In this document: one piece after another, positions 40,734 to 52,868 of the stretch
Layout of the letters: the number at the start of each line of letters is the position of its first letter
Numbering within the stretch: position 1 is the first letter of the stretch
Assembly (NCBI RefSeq): GCF_004634245.1
Contig: NZ_SJTF01000003.1
Coordinates: 62,001 to 126,000 of the forward strand
From: Flavobacterium foetidum
Lineage (GTDB): Bacteria; Bacteroidota; Bacteroidia; Flavobacteriales; Flavobacteriaceae
DNA: 64,000 nucleotides
Direction of reading: 5' to 3'
Position numbers and translations under genes: made by a program
Notes under the pieces: model-generated
The model's input: only the letters and a program-made list of their open reading frames with translations
Databases searched by the model: none
Told to the model about the DNA's origin: nothing

Positions 40734-42215
40734 ATGCCATTATATACAACGCAACCTCTCAAAATATACAATTCACTATCTGGTGAAAAAGAAGATTTCA
40801 AACCAATCCATGAAGGGAATGTTGGAATGTATGTTTGTGGACCTACGGTATATAGTAATGTTCACTTAGGAAATGTGAGAACTTTTATGTCTTTTGATGT
40901 GATTTTCAGATACTTTTTGCATCTTGATTATAAAGTTCGTTATGTTCGAAACATTACCGACGTTGGACATATTGTGGATGATGTTGATGAAGGCGAAGAT
41001 AAAATTGCCAAAAAAGCACGTTTAGAGCAATTGGAGCCAATGGAGGTCGTACAACGCTATACTGTTGATTTTCATGACATTCTAAAAGCTTTCAACTTTT
41101 TACCGCCAAGCATAGAACCAACTGCTACAGGACATATTATCGAACAGATAGAAATCATCAAAAAAATAATTGATACGGGAATTGGTTATGTAGCAAATGG
41201 ATCGGTTTATTTTGATGTGGTAAAATACAATGAAACTAAAAATTACGGCATCTTAAGCGGCAGAAATATCGACGACATGCTTGCCAATACACGCGACCTT
41301 GACGGGCAGTCTGATAAAAGAAATCCACAGGATTTTGCCCTTTGGAAAAGAGCCGAACCTGAACATATCATGAGATGGCCTTCTCCTTGGAGCGATGGCT
41401 TTCCGGGTTGGCATCTTGAATGTACAGCAATGAGCACCAAATATCTCGGAACTCATTTTGACATTCACGGAGGTGGAATGGATTTGAAATTCCCACACCA
41501 TGAATGCGAAATTGCTCAAAATGAAGCCTGCACAGGACAATCTCCGGTAAATTACTGGATGCACGCCAACATGCTTACCTTAAACGGAAAGAAAATGGCA
41601 AAATCTACCGGAAACAATATTCTGCCAGGCGAGATTCTTAGCGGTAACAATACTGTTTTAAGCAAACCTTTTTCGGCTTCGGTAACTCGCTTCTTTATGC
41701 TTCAGGCGCATTACAGAAGTATTCTCGATTTTTCTGATGATGCAATAATTGCTGCTGAAAAAGGATACAAACGATTAATGGAAGCCGTTGATGCTTTACC
41801 AAACATATCAGCATCAAACGGCAGTTCTATAGATTTCAAAGCATGGAAACAGCTTTGCTATGACGCAATGAACGATGATTTTAATACTCCAATCTTGATT
41901 GCGCAGTTGTTTGAAGCTGTTCGTTATGTAAATTTATTGAAGGATGGAAAAGAAACCATATCTGCCGAAGATCTAAAAGACTTCTCAACAGCAGTTAATG
42001 CTTTTGTTTTTGATGTTTTAGGTTTGAATGATGAAAAAGCTACAGATGGTACTACCGACAAACTTGAAGGTGTAGTAAATATGCTGATCGGAATGAGAAA
42101 TCAGGCGAGAGCAGATAAGAATTTTGCCCTTTCTGACCAGATTCGAGATCAGTTAATCGCTTTAGGAATCCAGCTTAAGGACGGAAAAGAAGGAACTTCA
42201 TTTAGCATACAATAA
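40734..42215 (+). CDS. cysS: Cysteinyl-tRNA synthetase, 493 aa
   Basis: The zinc and HIGH region reads [21 protein letters not shown], with Cys near residue 31. Later [10 protein letters not shown] and [19 protein letters not shown] supply the other zinc ligands. The KMSKS loop is [10 protein letters not shown]. The C-terminal DALR-like helical part ends [13 protein letters not shown]. Length and order are normal. It charges tRNA-Cys in the cytoplasm. yidD and lgt follow on the same strand after short gaps. Confidence 0.97.
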   Translation: MPLYTTQPLKIYNSLSGEKEDFKPIHEGNVGMYVCGPTVYSNVHLGNVRTFMSFDVIFRYFLHLDYKVRYVRNITDVGHIVDDVDEGEDKIAKKARLEQLEPMEVVQRYTVDFHDILKAFNFLPPSIEPTATGHIIEQIEIIKKIIDTGIGYVANGSVYFDVVKYNETKNYGILSGRNIDDMLANTRDLDGQSDKRNPQDFALWKRAEPEHIMRWPSPWSDGFPGWHLECTAMSTKYLGTHFDIHGGGMDLKFPHHECEIAQNEACTGQSPVNYWMHANMLTLNGKKMAKSTGNNILPGEILSGNNTVLSKPFSASVTRFFMLQAHYRSILDFSDDAIIAAEKGYKRLMEAVDALPNISASNGSSIDFKAWKQLCYDAMNDDFNTPILIAQLFEAVRYVNLLKDGKETISAEDLKDFSTAVNAFVFDVLGLNDEKATDGTTDKLEGVVNMLIGMRNQARADKNFALSDQIRDQLIALGIQLKDGKEGTSFSIQ

Positions 42216-42220
42216 AATAA

Positions 42221-42313
42221 GTGTTCAGTATTCAGTGTTTTTCAGGCTTCAGATTTGCAATTTGACCTAAATTACCGTAAAACTGAATACAAAAAAAACC
42301 GAACACTGAACAC
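42221..42313. repeat. Word repeat (TTCAGTGTT type) with inverted arms
   Basis: GTGTTCAGTATTCAGTGTT at 42221-42239 iterates a short word, and ACTGAACAC at 42305-42313 is the complement of its first nine bases. It fills the gap between cysS and yidD. Confidence 0.5.
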
Positions 42314-42322
42314 TAAAAAAAT

Positions 42323-42571
42323 ATGTTGTCTAAAATCCTGATCTATCCATTTGTGCTTTTGGTACGGTTTTATCAAACTGCTATTTCGCCTTTTACACCG
42401 GCTTCTTGCAGATTTGAGCCTACTTGCTCGACCTATATGATTCAGGCTCTGCAAAAACATGGATTGTTTTACGGAGGATTTTTAGGAATCAAACGAATTT
42501 TGAGCTGTCATCCTTGGGGAAAAAATGGATACGATCCTGTTCCAGAAAAGAAATGTTCACATAAACATTAA
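42323..42571 (+). CDS. yidD: Membrane protein insertion efficiency factor YidD, 82 aa
   Basis: The family signature is complete: [38 protein letters not shown], then [28 protein letters not shown]. The N-terminal amphipathic helix associates with the inner membrane, and the conserved Cys residues ([13 protein letters not shown]) are in place. YidD assists YidC-dependent insertion. It is usually beside rnpA or yidC, but here it follows cysS and precedes lgt. Confidence 0.95.
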   Translation: MLSKILIYPFVLLVRFYQTAISPFTPASCRFEPTCSTYMIQALQKHGLFYGGFLGIKRILSCHPWGKNGYDPVPEKKCSHKH

Positions 42572-42638
42572 CTTTTTATAAAGAAGCGCTCTCTATTAAA
42601 TATTTATTTTTACAACACTATAAAAACATATTATATAC

Positions 42639-43571
42639 ATGACACAAGCCTTAAATTTTGTTTGGAATCCTTCAGAAGGAATAGATTTGGGATTTTTTAT
42701 GATTCGCTACTACAGTTTAATGTTCGTAATCGCTTTTGGTTTAGGATGGTTCTTAATGAAAAAGATTTTTGAACGCGAAAACGAATCACTTGATAAATTA
42801 GACTCTCTATTTGTTTGGACGGTTCTTGCGACATTGGCAGGCGCAAGATTAGGTCATGTCTTTTTTTACGATTGGGAATATTTCCGAAACCATTTACTGG
42901 AAATTTTTCTTCCTTTCAGATTTGAGCCAAAATTCGAATTTACAGGTTTTCAGGGATTAGCAAGTCACGGTGCAGCCATCGCGATTATAATTGCAATGTA
43001 TTATTACAGCAAAAAAATCCTTAAACGTCCGCTTTTATGGATTTTAGACAGAGTTGTAATTCCGGTTGCAAGCGGTGCAATTTTTGTTCGTTTAGGGAAT
43101 TTCTTCAACTCTGAAATTATCGGACACGAAACGACATCTTCTTTCGGAGTTCGATTTTTGCACGACCAATTCAGCAAAGCCGAAGCTGTAAATGCAACAC
43201 AAATTGCGAACCCAAAAGATGCCTACACAGCAATAGCAACAGATCCTAAATTTGCCGATTTATTGGCTCAGGTTCCTGCTAAACACCCAACACAGTTATA
43301 TGAGGCGTTTTGCTATATATTTGTTTTTGCAATCTTATTCTTTTTATATTGGAAAACAAATGCAAGACTTAAATCAGGACTTTTGTTTGGTTTGTTCCTA
43401 GTGCTTTTATTTGTTGTTCGTTTCATAGTCGAATTTGTAAAAGAAAGCCAAGGAGGCATCGAGCAGGAATTAGGCTTGTTTTCTACAGGACAATGGCTAA
43501 GTATTCCATTTATAATTATAGGTCTTTTCTTTATCATAAGAGCACAAAGAAATCCACTAGCGCAATCTTAA
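42639..43571 (+). CDS. lgt: Prolipoprotein diacylglyceryl transferase, 310 aa
   Basis: About seven membrane helices are seen, with the Lgt landmarks FFMIRYYSLMFVIAFGLGW, LATLAGARLGHVFFYDW, HGAAIAI and HPTQLYEAFCYIFVF. The His and Arg residues of HGAAIA and GARLGH and the conserved signature RLGNFFNSE are present. It transfers diacylglycerol to the lipobox Cys of preprolipoproteins, several of which are encoded in this window. It follows yidD after 67 bp and ends at a terminator. Confidence 0.96.
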   Translation: MTQALNFVWNPSEGIDLGFFMIRYYSLMFVIAFGLGWFLMKKIFERENESLDKLDSLFVWTVLATLAGARLGHVFFYDWEYFRNHLLEIFLPFRFEPKFEFTGFQGLASHGAAIAIIIAMYYYSKKILKRPLLWILDRVVIPVASGAIFVRLGNFFNSEIIGHETTSSFGVRFLHDQFSKAEAVNATQIANPKDAYTAIATDPKFADLLAQVPAKHPTQLYEAFCYIFVFAILFFLYWKTNARLKSGLLFGLFLVLLFVVRFIVEFVKESQGGIEQELGLFSTGQWLSIPFIIIGLFFIIRAQRNPLAQS

Positions 43572-43590
43572 CAATTTGTCACATAAAACA

Positions 43591-43624
43591 AAAACGCCAA
43601 TAAGTCAAATATTGGGCGTTTTTA
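43591..43624. terminator. Bidirectional terminator after lgt
   Basis: AAAACGCCAATA (43591-43602) pairs with TATTGGGCGTT (43611-43621) with one bulged base. A-runs before and T-runs after suggest use by lgt and by the convergent gene ending at 43622. Confidence 0.6.
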
Positions 43625-44236
43625 TTTAAGTTTATACAGAATACCAAATTCAATATTTTTGCTGTTATAACCTGCATTATTGCTTCCTAAACCAGCATTG
43701 GAAACATGTCTTACACTCGGACGGACATCAAACTGAAAACTGTTGCAATCTATCGTAAGTCCAACTGCCAACACATCGGCAAAAGCAAAACCTTTGGACA
43801 TTCTTTCTGTTTCTGTGTCGGTTATCATTGGACCTAAACTCACCAAAAGATAAGCCGAAAAATGCTTTATTAAAGGTTTCCTAATCAAAAAACCAACATT
43901 AAGAACATATTCTCGAACATCTTTTAGAAGCAAATATCGATTTCTCCTTTCTTCAAAATCCGAATCATCGGGTTTTACAAAATAGAGATTCAACAATTGA
44001 TGTTTTCCAAAATTGATTTCTGGCTGAAGAAGGATTGCATACTTAAATAGTTTCGATTCCTTTAGCTTGTAACACAACTGCAACTTGTAAAAATGATTCG
44101 TAAATATATAGTTTCTGTTATTGAATTCACTTCCAAAACCGTAATTAAAACCTAGAGCATAACGTGAATAGGATTCCTGCGCAACTGTTTTAGCCGTTAA
44201 GACCAATAATAAACCAAAAAGTAATTTTCTTGTCAT
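43622..44236 (-). CDS. PagL-like acyloxyacyl hydrolase (lipid A deacylase) family protein, 204 aa
   Basis: A signal peptide (LLFGLLLVLTAKTVAQ) is followed by an eight-strand-type outer-membrane barrel. Near the end is FDVRPSVRHVSNAGLGSNNAGYN, which matches the PagL pattern of a catalytic His and Ser two residues apart (His177, Ser179) followed by SNAG and NAG. PagL removes a fatty acid from lipid A. In the known enzyme the acidic residue of the triad follows 12 residues after the Ser. Here the nearest Glu is Glu196, farther away, so activity is uncertain. Confidence 0.6.
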   Translation of the reverse strand: MTRKLLFGLLLVLTAKTVAQESYSRYALGFNYGFGSEFNNRNYIFTNHFYKLQLCYKLKESKLFKYAILLQPEINFGKHQLLNLYFVKPDDSDFEERRNRYLLLKDVREYVLNVGFLIRKPLIKHFSAYLLVSLGPMITDTETERMSKGFAFADVLAVGLTIDCNSFQFDVRPSVRHVSNAGLGSNNAGYNSKNIEFGILYKLK

Positions 44237-44273
44237 ACACTAAATTAAACTGTATTTAAATATAGTATAAAAA

Positions 44274-44299
44274 AAAGATCCAGTTTTCACTGGATCTTT
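44274..44299 (-). terminator. Terminator of secDF
   Basis: AAAGATCCAGT (44274-44284) and ACTGGATCTTT (44289-44299) pair perfectly with a 4-bp loop. The A-run before it on the plus strand becomes a T-run for minus-strand transcripts. Confidence 0.85.
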
Positions 44300-44323
44300 C
44301 TAATTATTTAAAAAAACTTCTAA

Positions 44324-47314
44324 TTAAGCTTTATTGTGTTTGTCTTCAATTGTATGTTTCTCATCAGCAGAGATTGTATCAACCAATACTGGAGTAGCGA
44401 TAAATAATGAAGAATATGTACCAACGATAATACCGATTAACATTGCAAAGATAAATCCACGGATTGATTCTCCACCGAAGATAAACATTGTCAATAAAAC
44501 GATGATCATCATTAATGAAGTATTCAATGTTCTAGATAATGTAGTATTAATAGAAGCATTTACGATATCTTCAAAACTACCTTTACGGTTTCCGATGATA
44601 AACTCTCTAACTCTGTCGAATACGATTACAGTATCGTTCATGGAATAACCAATTACCGTAAGAATCGCTGCGATAAAGTGCTGATCCATTTCCATGTGGA
44701 AAGGCATAAATTTATAGCATAATGAATAAACTCCTAATACAAAAATAACGTCGTGTGCTACTGCAGCAATCGCTCCTAATGAATATTGCCATTTACGGAA
44801 AGAAACCATTAAGTACAAGAAGATAACTGCCATTGCACCAAGAACCGCCCAGTAAGAGTTAGTTTTGATATCTTCAGAAATCGAAGCTCCCACTTTAGAA
44901 GCTTGCAACACCCCTACTTTCTTACCATCATAAGTATTCGTAAATTTCTCATAAGAAGTATTGGTATAATACTTAGACAAAGCTTTGTATAATTTTTGGT
45001 TTACTTCTTCATCGATAGCAACACCATCTTCTTTAATTTTGTATTTAGTAGTGATTTTCAACTGATCATCATCTCCTAAGATTTTAGCCTCAACTGGAGT
45101 TCCAAAAGCAGCAGACAACTCGTCAGAAACTACAGCTGCATCAACTGGCTTCTCAAATTTAACTTGGAAAGTTCTACCTCCAACAAAATCAACACCTTCA
45201 TCTAATCCGTTAATGAAAAAGATAGAAGTTAAACTCACTACTGTAACAATAGAAGAGAAGATATAAGTGAACTTCTTAACTTTAATAAAATCAAAGTGGA
45301 AGTTTGTAAACCAGTTTTTAGTAATATTTGTAGAGAACGTTAAATCAGCTTTTCCAGCAATATTTCTGTCGATAAAAATTCTCGCAATAAAAATCGAAGT
45401 AAATAATGAAGTTACGATACCGATTAACAAAGTCAATGCAAAACCTTTGATCGGACCTGTACCAAAGATAAATAAGATTGCTCCAGTTAAAACGTGAGTA
45501 ACGTTTGCATCAATAATAGAACGCATCGCACCATGCCATCCATAAGAAGCTTGAACCGCTTCAGAAAGTGATTTACCTTCACGCAATTCTTCTTTTGCTC
45601 TTTCGTATATAATAATATTCGCATCTACCGCAGTACCTAATGTCAACACGATACCCGCAATACCTGGCAATGTTAGTACGAAACCAAAACTTGCCATAAT
45701 TCCGAATAAGAAAAGTAAGTTTAATAATAAAGCAAGGTTTGCATACCAACCAGCTTTACCATAATAGAATACCATCCAAACACAAACTAATAGGAATCCT
45801 AATACAGATGAAATTGTACCTGCATCAATCGCTGCTTGACCTAAAGATGGCCCTACAACAGTAGACTGGATAATATCTGCAGAAGCTGGTAATTTACCGG
45901 CATTCAATACGTTTGCTAAATCTTTAGTTTCAGCTACATCAAAAGAACCTGTGATTTCAGATCTTCCTCCAGCAATTGGTCCGCTTGTAACACCTGGTGC
46001 AGAATATACGATGTTATCTAGAACAATAGCGATATAACCTTTTTGAGAAAAAGCTCTTCCTGTTAATTCTTCCCAAACTTTTGCTCCCTGGCTGTTCATC
46101 TGCATAGATACTGCAGGTTTACCCATTTGATCAAAAGTATCTTTTGCATCAGTTACAACTCCACCGCTCATTGCTGGATTGTTGTCTCTGTTTCCTTTTA
46201 AAGCATATAATTCAACTGCTTCGATATCTTTTGCAGTATTGATATCTTTTGCTGTAGGATCTTTTATAGTTGTTGGTTTACTCCATACAAATTTAGCATA
46301 GTGCTGATCTGCGCCAAGTAAAACTCTAATGTCAGGTCTTTTAAAGTAAGAATTGATAACGGCTGTATCTTTTGGAGCAAAAAATCCTAAAACAGGACCA
46401 TTACCGTTCATGATGATTTTATCAAACAACGGATTGTTTCCTTTTTTAGCTGCAGTAGAATCTTTAGCATCTGTCAATAAAGCGTTCAATGAGTCTTTAG
46501 CAACAGTTTTAGTTTCAGTTTTCTTAACCTCAGTTTTCTTTAAAGCTTCGTTAGCATTTACTAGGAAGCTTCCGATTTCTTCGATTTTATAAGTTTCCCA
46601 AAATTCTAATTGAGCTTTTCCTCCTAATAATTTTTTGATACGGTCTACATCTTTAGCCCCTGGAAGCTCTACTAAGATTCTTCCTGTTTCTCCTAATTTT
46701 TGGATGTTTGGCTGTGTAACACCAAATTTGTCGATACGCTCTCTCAATACTTTATAAGCACTTTCGATAGACTCGTCAACTTTTCTTTTGATTACTTTTT
46801 GAACTTGAGCATCAGACATTTGAAAATCAACTCCACCTTCTCCCTGAAGACTTCTGTTTGCAAAAATTTCTGGTGATGCTAATTTTACAGAACCTTTTGA
46901 ATTGGCGTCAAAAGCTTCAAAAAACTTATTTAAATAGGTCTTATTTCCTTCTAAATTTGCAGTTGCATCCGCTAACGATTTATTGAATACCGGATTTTTA
47001 GAATTATTAGCCAGCCCTTTTAAAATGTCTCTTACAGAAATCTGAAGGATTACGTTGATTCCTCCCTCTAAGTCAAGACCTTTATTAAGCTGTTTGTTTT
47101 TCACTTCGTTGTAAGTGAAATCAGTAAAACCAAGATTTAATACTTTTACTTTACCAATAGAATCTAAATATTTCAGCTCTTTATCAGGATTATCTCCTGC
47201 AAAAGCTTTAGCTTCACTTTTGACACCATTTGCCACAAAAGTGAATGATAGTTGGTAAATACTTACCAATGCAAATAGAATTGCGAAAAATTTAATAAGT
47301 CCTTTATTCTGCAT
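44324..47314 (-). CDS. secDF: SecDF fused protein translocase subunit, 996 aa
   Basis: The SecD half starts with one helix (FFAILFALVSIYQLSF), then GLDLEGGINVILQI, a large periplasmic P1 region (about 100-500) and five helices with TLPGIAGIVLTLGTAVDANIIIYERAKEELREG. The SecF half (about 690-985) has GLDEGVDFVGGRTFQVKF, a second periplasmic part and YSMNDTVIVFDRVREFI. The D of TAVDANI and NDTVIVFDR are the proton-relay residues. Fusion of the two genes is usual in this phylum. It draws translocated proteins out of SecYEG using the proton motive force. Confidence 0.97.
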   Translation of the reverse strand: MQNKGLIKFFAILFALVSIYQLSFTFVANGVKSEAKAFAGDNPDKELKYLDSIGKVKVLNLGFTDFTYNEVKNKQLNKGLDLEGGINVILQISVRDILKGLANNSKNPVFNKSLADATANLEGNKTYLNKFFEAFDANSKGSVKLASPEIFANRSLQGEGGVDFQMSDAQVQKVIKRKVDESIESAYKVLRERIDKFGVTQPNIQKLGETGRILVELPGAKDVDRIKKLLGGKAQLEFWETYKIEEIGSFLVNANEALKKTEVKKTETKTVAKDSLNALLTDAKDSTAAKKGNNPLFDKIIMNGNGPVLGFFAPKDTAVINSYFKRPDIRVLLGADQHYAKFVWSKPTTIKDPTAKDINTAKDIEAVELYALKGNRDNNPAMSGGVVTDAKDTFDQMGKPAVSMQMNSQGAKVWEELTGRAFSQKGYIAIVLDNIVYSAPGVTSGPIAGGRSEITGSFDVAETKDLANVLNAGKLPASADIIQSTVVGPSLGQAAIDAGTISSVLGFLLVCVWMVFYYGKAGWYANLALLLNLLFLFGIMASFGFVLTLPGIAGIVLTLGTAVDANIIIYERAKEELREGKSLSEAVQASYGWHGAMRSIIDANVTHVLTGAILFIFGTGPIKGFALTLLIGIVTSLFTSIFIARIFIDRNIAGKADLTFSTNITKNWFTNFHFDFIKVKKFTYIFSSIVTVVSLTSIFFINGLDEGVDFVGGRTFQVKFEKPVDAAVVSDELSAAFGTPVEAKILGDDDQLKITTKYKIKEDGVAIDEEVNQKLYKALSKYYTNTSYEKFTNTYDGKKVGVLQASKVGASISEDIKTNSYWAVLGAMAVIFLYLMVSFRKWQYSLGAIAAVAHDVIFVLGVYSLCYKFMPFHMEMDQHFIAAILTVIGYSMNDTVIVFDRVREFIIGNRKGSFEDIVNASINTTLSRTLNTSLMMIIVLLTMFIFGGESIRGFIFAMLIGIIVGTYSSLFIATPVLVDTISADEKHTIEDKHNKA

Positions 47315-47439
47315 TATTACTAAAAATTAATTATGTTTTATTTTTGTTTTTGTTTTAAAGTCCCATAAAATAAGCCCTGACATGATTTTTTAAAACAAAA
47401 AAACGAGATCACGAATTACCAATTTTTTTTTAAACCGAG

Positions 47440-47470
47440 CAAATATATAATTAACGAAAATATTAACCAA
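47440..47470 (-). promoter_or_regulatory. Promoter for secDF
   Basis: On the minus strand, TTG (47468-47470), a spacer of 20 bp and TATATTTG (47440-47447) match the TTG...TAnnTTTG pattern well. Confidence 0.65.
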
Positions 47471-47493
47471 TTAATTTATTAATTAATCTCAAA

Positions 47494-47521
47494 AAAAAGA
47501 CTGCAAAAGTGCAGCCTTTTT
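47494..47521 (-). terminator. Terminator after mdh
   Basis: AAAAAGACTGCA (47494-47505) and TGCAGCCTTTTT (47510-47521) pair with one mismatch around AAAG. It lies just past the mdh stop codon at 47540. Confidence 0.75.
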
Positions 47522-47539
47522 CTTTTTTTTCGGTTTTTA

Positions 47540-48475
47540 TTATACTAAAATAGATTTCAGAGCATCATTCATGCTGCGAACTGCATCTGCGCTTTTTGCA
47601 AACAGCGCTTGTTCCTGATCGTTTAATTTAATATCGACAATTTCTTCAACCCCATTTTTGCCTATTATACAAGGCACTCCAATACAGATATCGCTCTGGC
47701 CGTACTCTCCTTCTACAAAAACAGAGCATGCAATCATTTTTTTCTGATCGTTTAGAATGCTGTCTACCAAATAAGCTACCGATGCCCCTGGAGCATACCA
47801 AGCAGAAGTTCCAAGCAATCCTGTAAGTGTTGCTCCACCTACCATTGTATCTGCTGCCACTTTTTGCAATACTTCTTCAGAAAGAAACTGAGTTACCGGA
47901 ATACCATTATAAGAAGCCAAACGAGTTAACGGAATCATAGTAGTGTCTCCGTGCCCCCCGATTACCATTGCTGAAATATCATTTGCCGGTTTATCTAACG
48001 CTAAAGAAAGATAAGTTCTGAAACGAGAACTGTCTAAAGCGCCTCCCATACCAATTATTCTGTTTTTAGGAAGACCTGTTGCTTTCAAAGCAAGATAAGT
48101 CATGGTATCCATCGGGTTGGAAACCACCACAATTATAGTGTCAGGAGAATACTTAAGTACATTTTCGGCAACTGCTTTTACAATTCCAGCATTAATGCCT
48201 ATCAATTCTTCTCTGGTCATTCCTGGTTTTCTTGGAATTCCTGATGTAATTACGACTACATCACTGCCGGCTGTTTTAGAATAATCATTGGTTACTCCTG
48301 AAACTTTGGTATTAAAACCTGTGTTGGTAGCACACTGAGTAATATCCAGCGCCTTCCCTTCGGCAAAACCTTCTTTAATATCCAACAATACTACTTCGCT
48401 AGCAATTCCTCTATAAGAAATAACATCTGCACAGGTAGCTCCAACATTTCCTGCTCCTACAATGGTAACTTTCAT
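47540..48475 (-). CDS. mdh: Malate dehydrogenase, 311 aa
   Basis: The NAD motif is MKVTIVGAGNVGATCAD (GAGNVG, 7-12), with an acidic Asp at the end of strand 2 (VVLLDI) that favours NAD over NADP. Substrate and catalytic residues are in GIPRKPGMTREELIGIN (two Arg), NPMDTMTYLA and GGHGDTTMIPL (catalytic His). It is of the lactate-dehydrogenase-like malate dehydrogenase type found in this phylum. It interconverts malate and oxaloacetate in the TCA cycle. It lies 111 bp downstream of gyrB on the same strand, separated by an AT-rich hairpin. Confidence 0.96.
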   Translation of the reverse strand: MKVTIVGAGNVGATCADVISYRGIASEVVLLDIKEGFAEGKALDITQCATNTGFNTKVSGVTNDYSKTAGSDVVVITSGIPRKPGMTREELIGINAGIVKAVAENVLKYSPDTIIVVVSNPMDTMTYLALKATGLPKNRIIGMGGALDSSRFRTYLSLALDKPANDISAMVIGGHGDTTMIPLTRLASYNGIPVTQFLSEEVLQKVAADTMVGGATLTGLLGTSAWYAPGASVAYLVDSILNDQKKMIACSVFVEGEYGQSDICIGVPCIIGKNGVEEIVDIKLNDQEQALFAKSADAVRSMNDALKSILV

Positions 48476-48522
48476 ATTTTTTACTTTATCGGTTATTACT
48501 ATTTGTCTATTCCTAAAAAAGA

Positions 48523-48567
48523 CAATTCGTTTAATTGTCTAGTAAATTTAAACAATTAAACGAATTG
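48523..48567. repeat. Perfect AT-rich inverted repeat between gyrB and mdh
   Basis: CAATTCGTTTAATTGT (48523-48538) and ACAATTAAACGAATTG (48552-48567) are perfect 16-bp arms with a 13-bp loop. There is no T-run directly after on the minus strand, so it is more likely a repeat or mRNA-stabilising stem than a strong terminator. Confidence 0.6.
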
Positions 48568-48586
48568 GAATTATTAAATTTTCATT

Positions 48587-50557
<1,971 letters not shown>

Positions 50558-50565
50558 CTAACAGG

Positions 50566-50573
50566 CAAATATA
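50566..50573 (-). promoter_or_regulatory. TAnnTTTG promoter element for gyrB
   Basis: CAAATATA on the plus strand reads TATATTTG on the minus strand, 39 bp before the gyrB start. I could not find a TTG at the usual distance. Confidence 0.5.
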
Positions 50574-50639
50574 TAAAAATGCAGGCTATATACCCAGTAA
50601 AATAACGCTTAAAGCTTCTAAGTTATTAACAGAATTATT

Positions 50640-51008
50640 TTAAAAACCAAAAAAAATAATAAAATCCCAATATTTAAATCCAAAATCCAAAACTTATCAA
50701 AATTTCAATGTTTAAATTTCGATACTAAAATTACAAATACCAAAATCAGCGCTGTCTTCATTGACAAATTCCAATATTAAAATTCCAAATTCAAACGATT
50801 GCTAATGTCTAATAGTTAAACCCTAATTTCAAAATTTAAAATTCTCCAACAAAAAAACCGAAACGACATTGAATGCATTTCGGCTTTTATTATTTTATAA
50901 ATTCTATTTTAAATTTGAACTTTTGGATTTTGGAATTTAAATACTGGAATTTAAATAGTTGAAATTTAAACATTGGAATTTAGAATTCTAGTATTGGAAT
51001 CCAAATTT
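50640..51008. repeat. Word repeat field (AATTCCAA / TTGGAATT) around a terminator
   Basis: Left of the centre the word AATTCCAAAATTT is iterated on the plus strand. Right of the centre the complementary word TTGGAATTTAAA is iterated, so the 370 bp can fold into a long imperfect stem. At the centre is the hairpin CCGAAA (50858-50863) with TTTCGG (50878-50883) and flanking A- and T-runs (about 50851-50890), which may end transcription of the asparagine synthetase-like gene at 51010. No gene is seen. Confidence 0.65.
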
Positions 51009-51009
51009 T

Positions 51010-52626
51010 CTAAACCGCTATTCCAGATTTGGCTTTTTCAAAATTTCCGTTTAAATGTGCAGCATTTGCTCTTCCGCTTGGATCAAGATTTTCTTGCCAT
51101 TTCGGAATCCATTTACGGACAGTTTGTGCGGCACTGACCTGTGGATAGTATTGATGAAAAATTGAGCGGTATAAATAGGCTTCTTTAGTTGTAGGCGAAT
51201 TATATGGAAATTCAGTTGCAGCACCTGCTAATTGTTCGTCTGTTATTTTTGATGCGCAATATTCTATCAATTCATCAACCCAGTTGTAACCTACTCCATC
51301 AGAAAATTGTTCTTTCTGGCGCCATAAAATTTCTGAAGGCAAATAAGGATCTTCTGGAGTGTCAAAGGCTTTTCTTAAAATGTATTTTTCAACGCCATTA
51401 TAGGATTTTGGCTGTTTTTCTTCTGTTTTGATTCTAATTGTAGTATCTAAAAACTCTTTATCCAAGAATGGAAATCTGGCTTCTAGTCCGTGGGCCATTG
51501 TCGTTTTATCGGCACGAAGCAAATCGGCTGTAAACAACTTCTGCACTCTTTCAATCGTTTCGTCCTGAAATTCTTCTGCTGAAGGCGCGTTTCTAAAATA
51601 CAAATGACCACCAAAAACTTCGTCGGCACCTTCTCCTGACAAAATCACTTTTATGCCTTGATCGGCAATTGCTTTTGAAAGCAAATACATAGGAACACCA
51701 GAACGTACTGAAATTATATCATAAGTTTCGATATGGTAAATAACTTTTTCTAAAATTTCGAAACCCTCTTCTACTGTAAAATGAATTTCGTGATGTTCTG
51801 TTCCTAAAAATTCGGCAGCTGTCCTTGCAGCCTTATTATCTGGTGCGTCAGCATCAAGTCCGATTGAGAATGAATGCAGTTTTTCGCCTTTATCTTTAAG
51901 GAGCCTGCAAGCTATAGAAGAAGTCAGCGATGAGTCTAAACCACCCGAAAGTATAACTCCAACCGGCACATTGGCCAATAGGCGTTTTCTGGTTCCCTCA
52001 ATCAAAGATTTGCGAATTGCTTCAAGTTCTAAAGATTGATCTGCTTTTTTATGGTCTTCATATTCCGGCTGATAATATTTTACAAAACCAGTTTTTGCGG
52101 TATAGTAGTGCCCTGGAGGAAAGGTTGAAAACGATTTGCATTGGTCTGCAAGACATTTCATTTCTGAAGAAAAATAAATTCGCCCGCGTTCGTCTAGACC
52201 GTAGTACAAAGGCTTTACTCCAATCGGGTCGCGTCCTGCAATATATTTATCGCCATCTATTACTACAAAAGCAAAATCGCCATCAAGTTTATTGCAAAAG
52301 TCGTATCCAAACTCTTCGTACAAATGCACGATAACTTCTGAATCTGAATCGGTTCTGAAATGATGATTTTTTAAAACCGTATTTTTAAGTTCCTGATAAT
52401 TATAAATCTCTCCATCGTGAATCATCCAAGCTTTATCGGTTCCCTGAATTGGCTGTTTGCCCGAATTAAGATCGATAATGGACAGACTCTCATGACAGAG
52501 CACACTGCCATTTTCCATAATGTGCATATCTCGCTCATCAGGACCACGATGAGACATTCTTTCAGACAAATCTTTTACAAGCTGCGGGTCTTTTCCTTTA
52601 CCGATAACGGCTAATAATCCAGACAT
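51010..52626 (-). CDS. Asparagine synthetase-like paralog lacking the glutaminase nucleophile, 538 aa
   Basis: The fold is that of class II glutamine amidotransferase plus synthetase, and the synthetase half looks intact: VILSGGLDSSLTSS (PP-loop), ILSGEGADEVFGGHLYF, FPFLDKEFLD and WRQKEQFSDGVGYNW. The N-terminal half has lost its key residues. The Cys that must follow the start Met is Ser2 (MSGLLAVIGK), the Arg in HERL is Ser47 (HESL), and the Asn in NGEIYNH is Asp71 (HDGEIYNY). By homology with E. coli AsnB these are the nucleophile, a glutamine-binding residue and an oxyanion-hole residue. It probably uses free ammonia or a partner. Canonical asnB lies 302 bp upstream. Confidence 0.88.
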   Translation of the reverse strand: MSGLLAVIGKGKDPQLVKDLSERMSHRGPDERDMHIMENGSVLCHESLSIIDLNSGKQPIQGTDKAWMIHDGEIYNYQELKNTVLKNHHFRTDSDSEVIVHLYEEFGYDFCNKLDGDFAFVVIDGDKYIAGRDPIGVKPLYYGLDERGRIYFSSEMKCLADQCKSFSTFPPGHYYTAKTGFVKYYQPEYEDHKKADQSLELEAIRKSLIEGTRKRLLANVPVGVILSGGLDSSLTSSIACRLLKDKGEKLHSFSIGLDADAPDNKAARTAAEFLGTEHHEIHFTVEEGFEILEKVIYHIETYDIISVRSGVPMYLLSKAIADQGIKVILSGEGADEVFGGHLYFRNAPSAEEFQDETIERVQKLFTADLLRADKTTMAHGLEARFPFLDKEFLDTTIRIKTEEKQPKSYNGVEKYILRKAFDTPEDPYLPSEILWRQKEQFSDGVGYNWVDELIEYCASKITDEQLAGAATEFPYNSPTTKEAYLYRSIFHQYYPQVSAAQTVRKWIPKWQENLDPSGRANAAHLNGNFEKAKSGIAV

Positions 52627-52868
52627 ACTATTCTTTTTTTATTACATTTCTGCTCATTTCGTTTTGAAATGAACATTAAAAAATCATTAAAATTTTTCGG
52701 AGAAAGCAAAACCAGGCATGTTTATTTGCTTTCTGTTACTTATATCCTAAAATATAAGCATACTTAATGTTTTTTCTGGGGATGTCAAATATATTAAAAG
52801 AAAGTTAAATAATCATCAATGACATTTAACAAACCTTTTTAAATTAAAAATTTAACACTTTAAGACAA

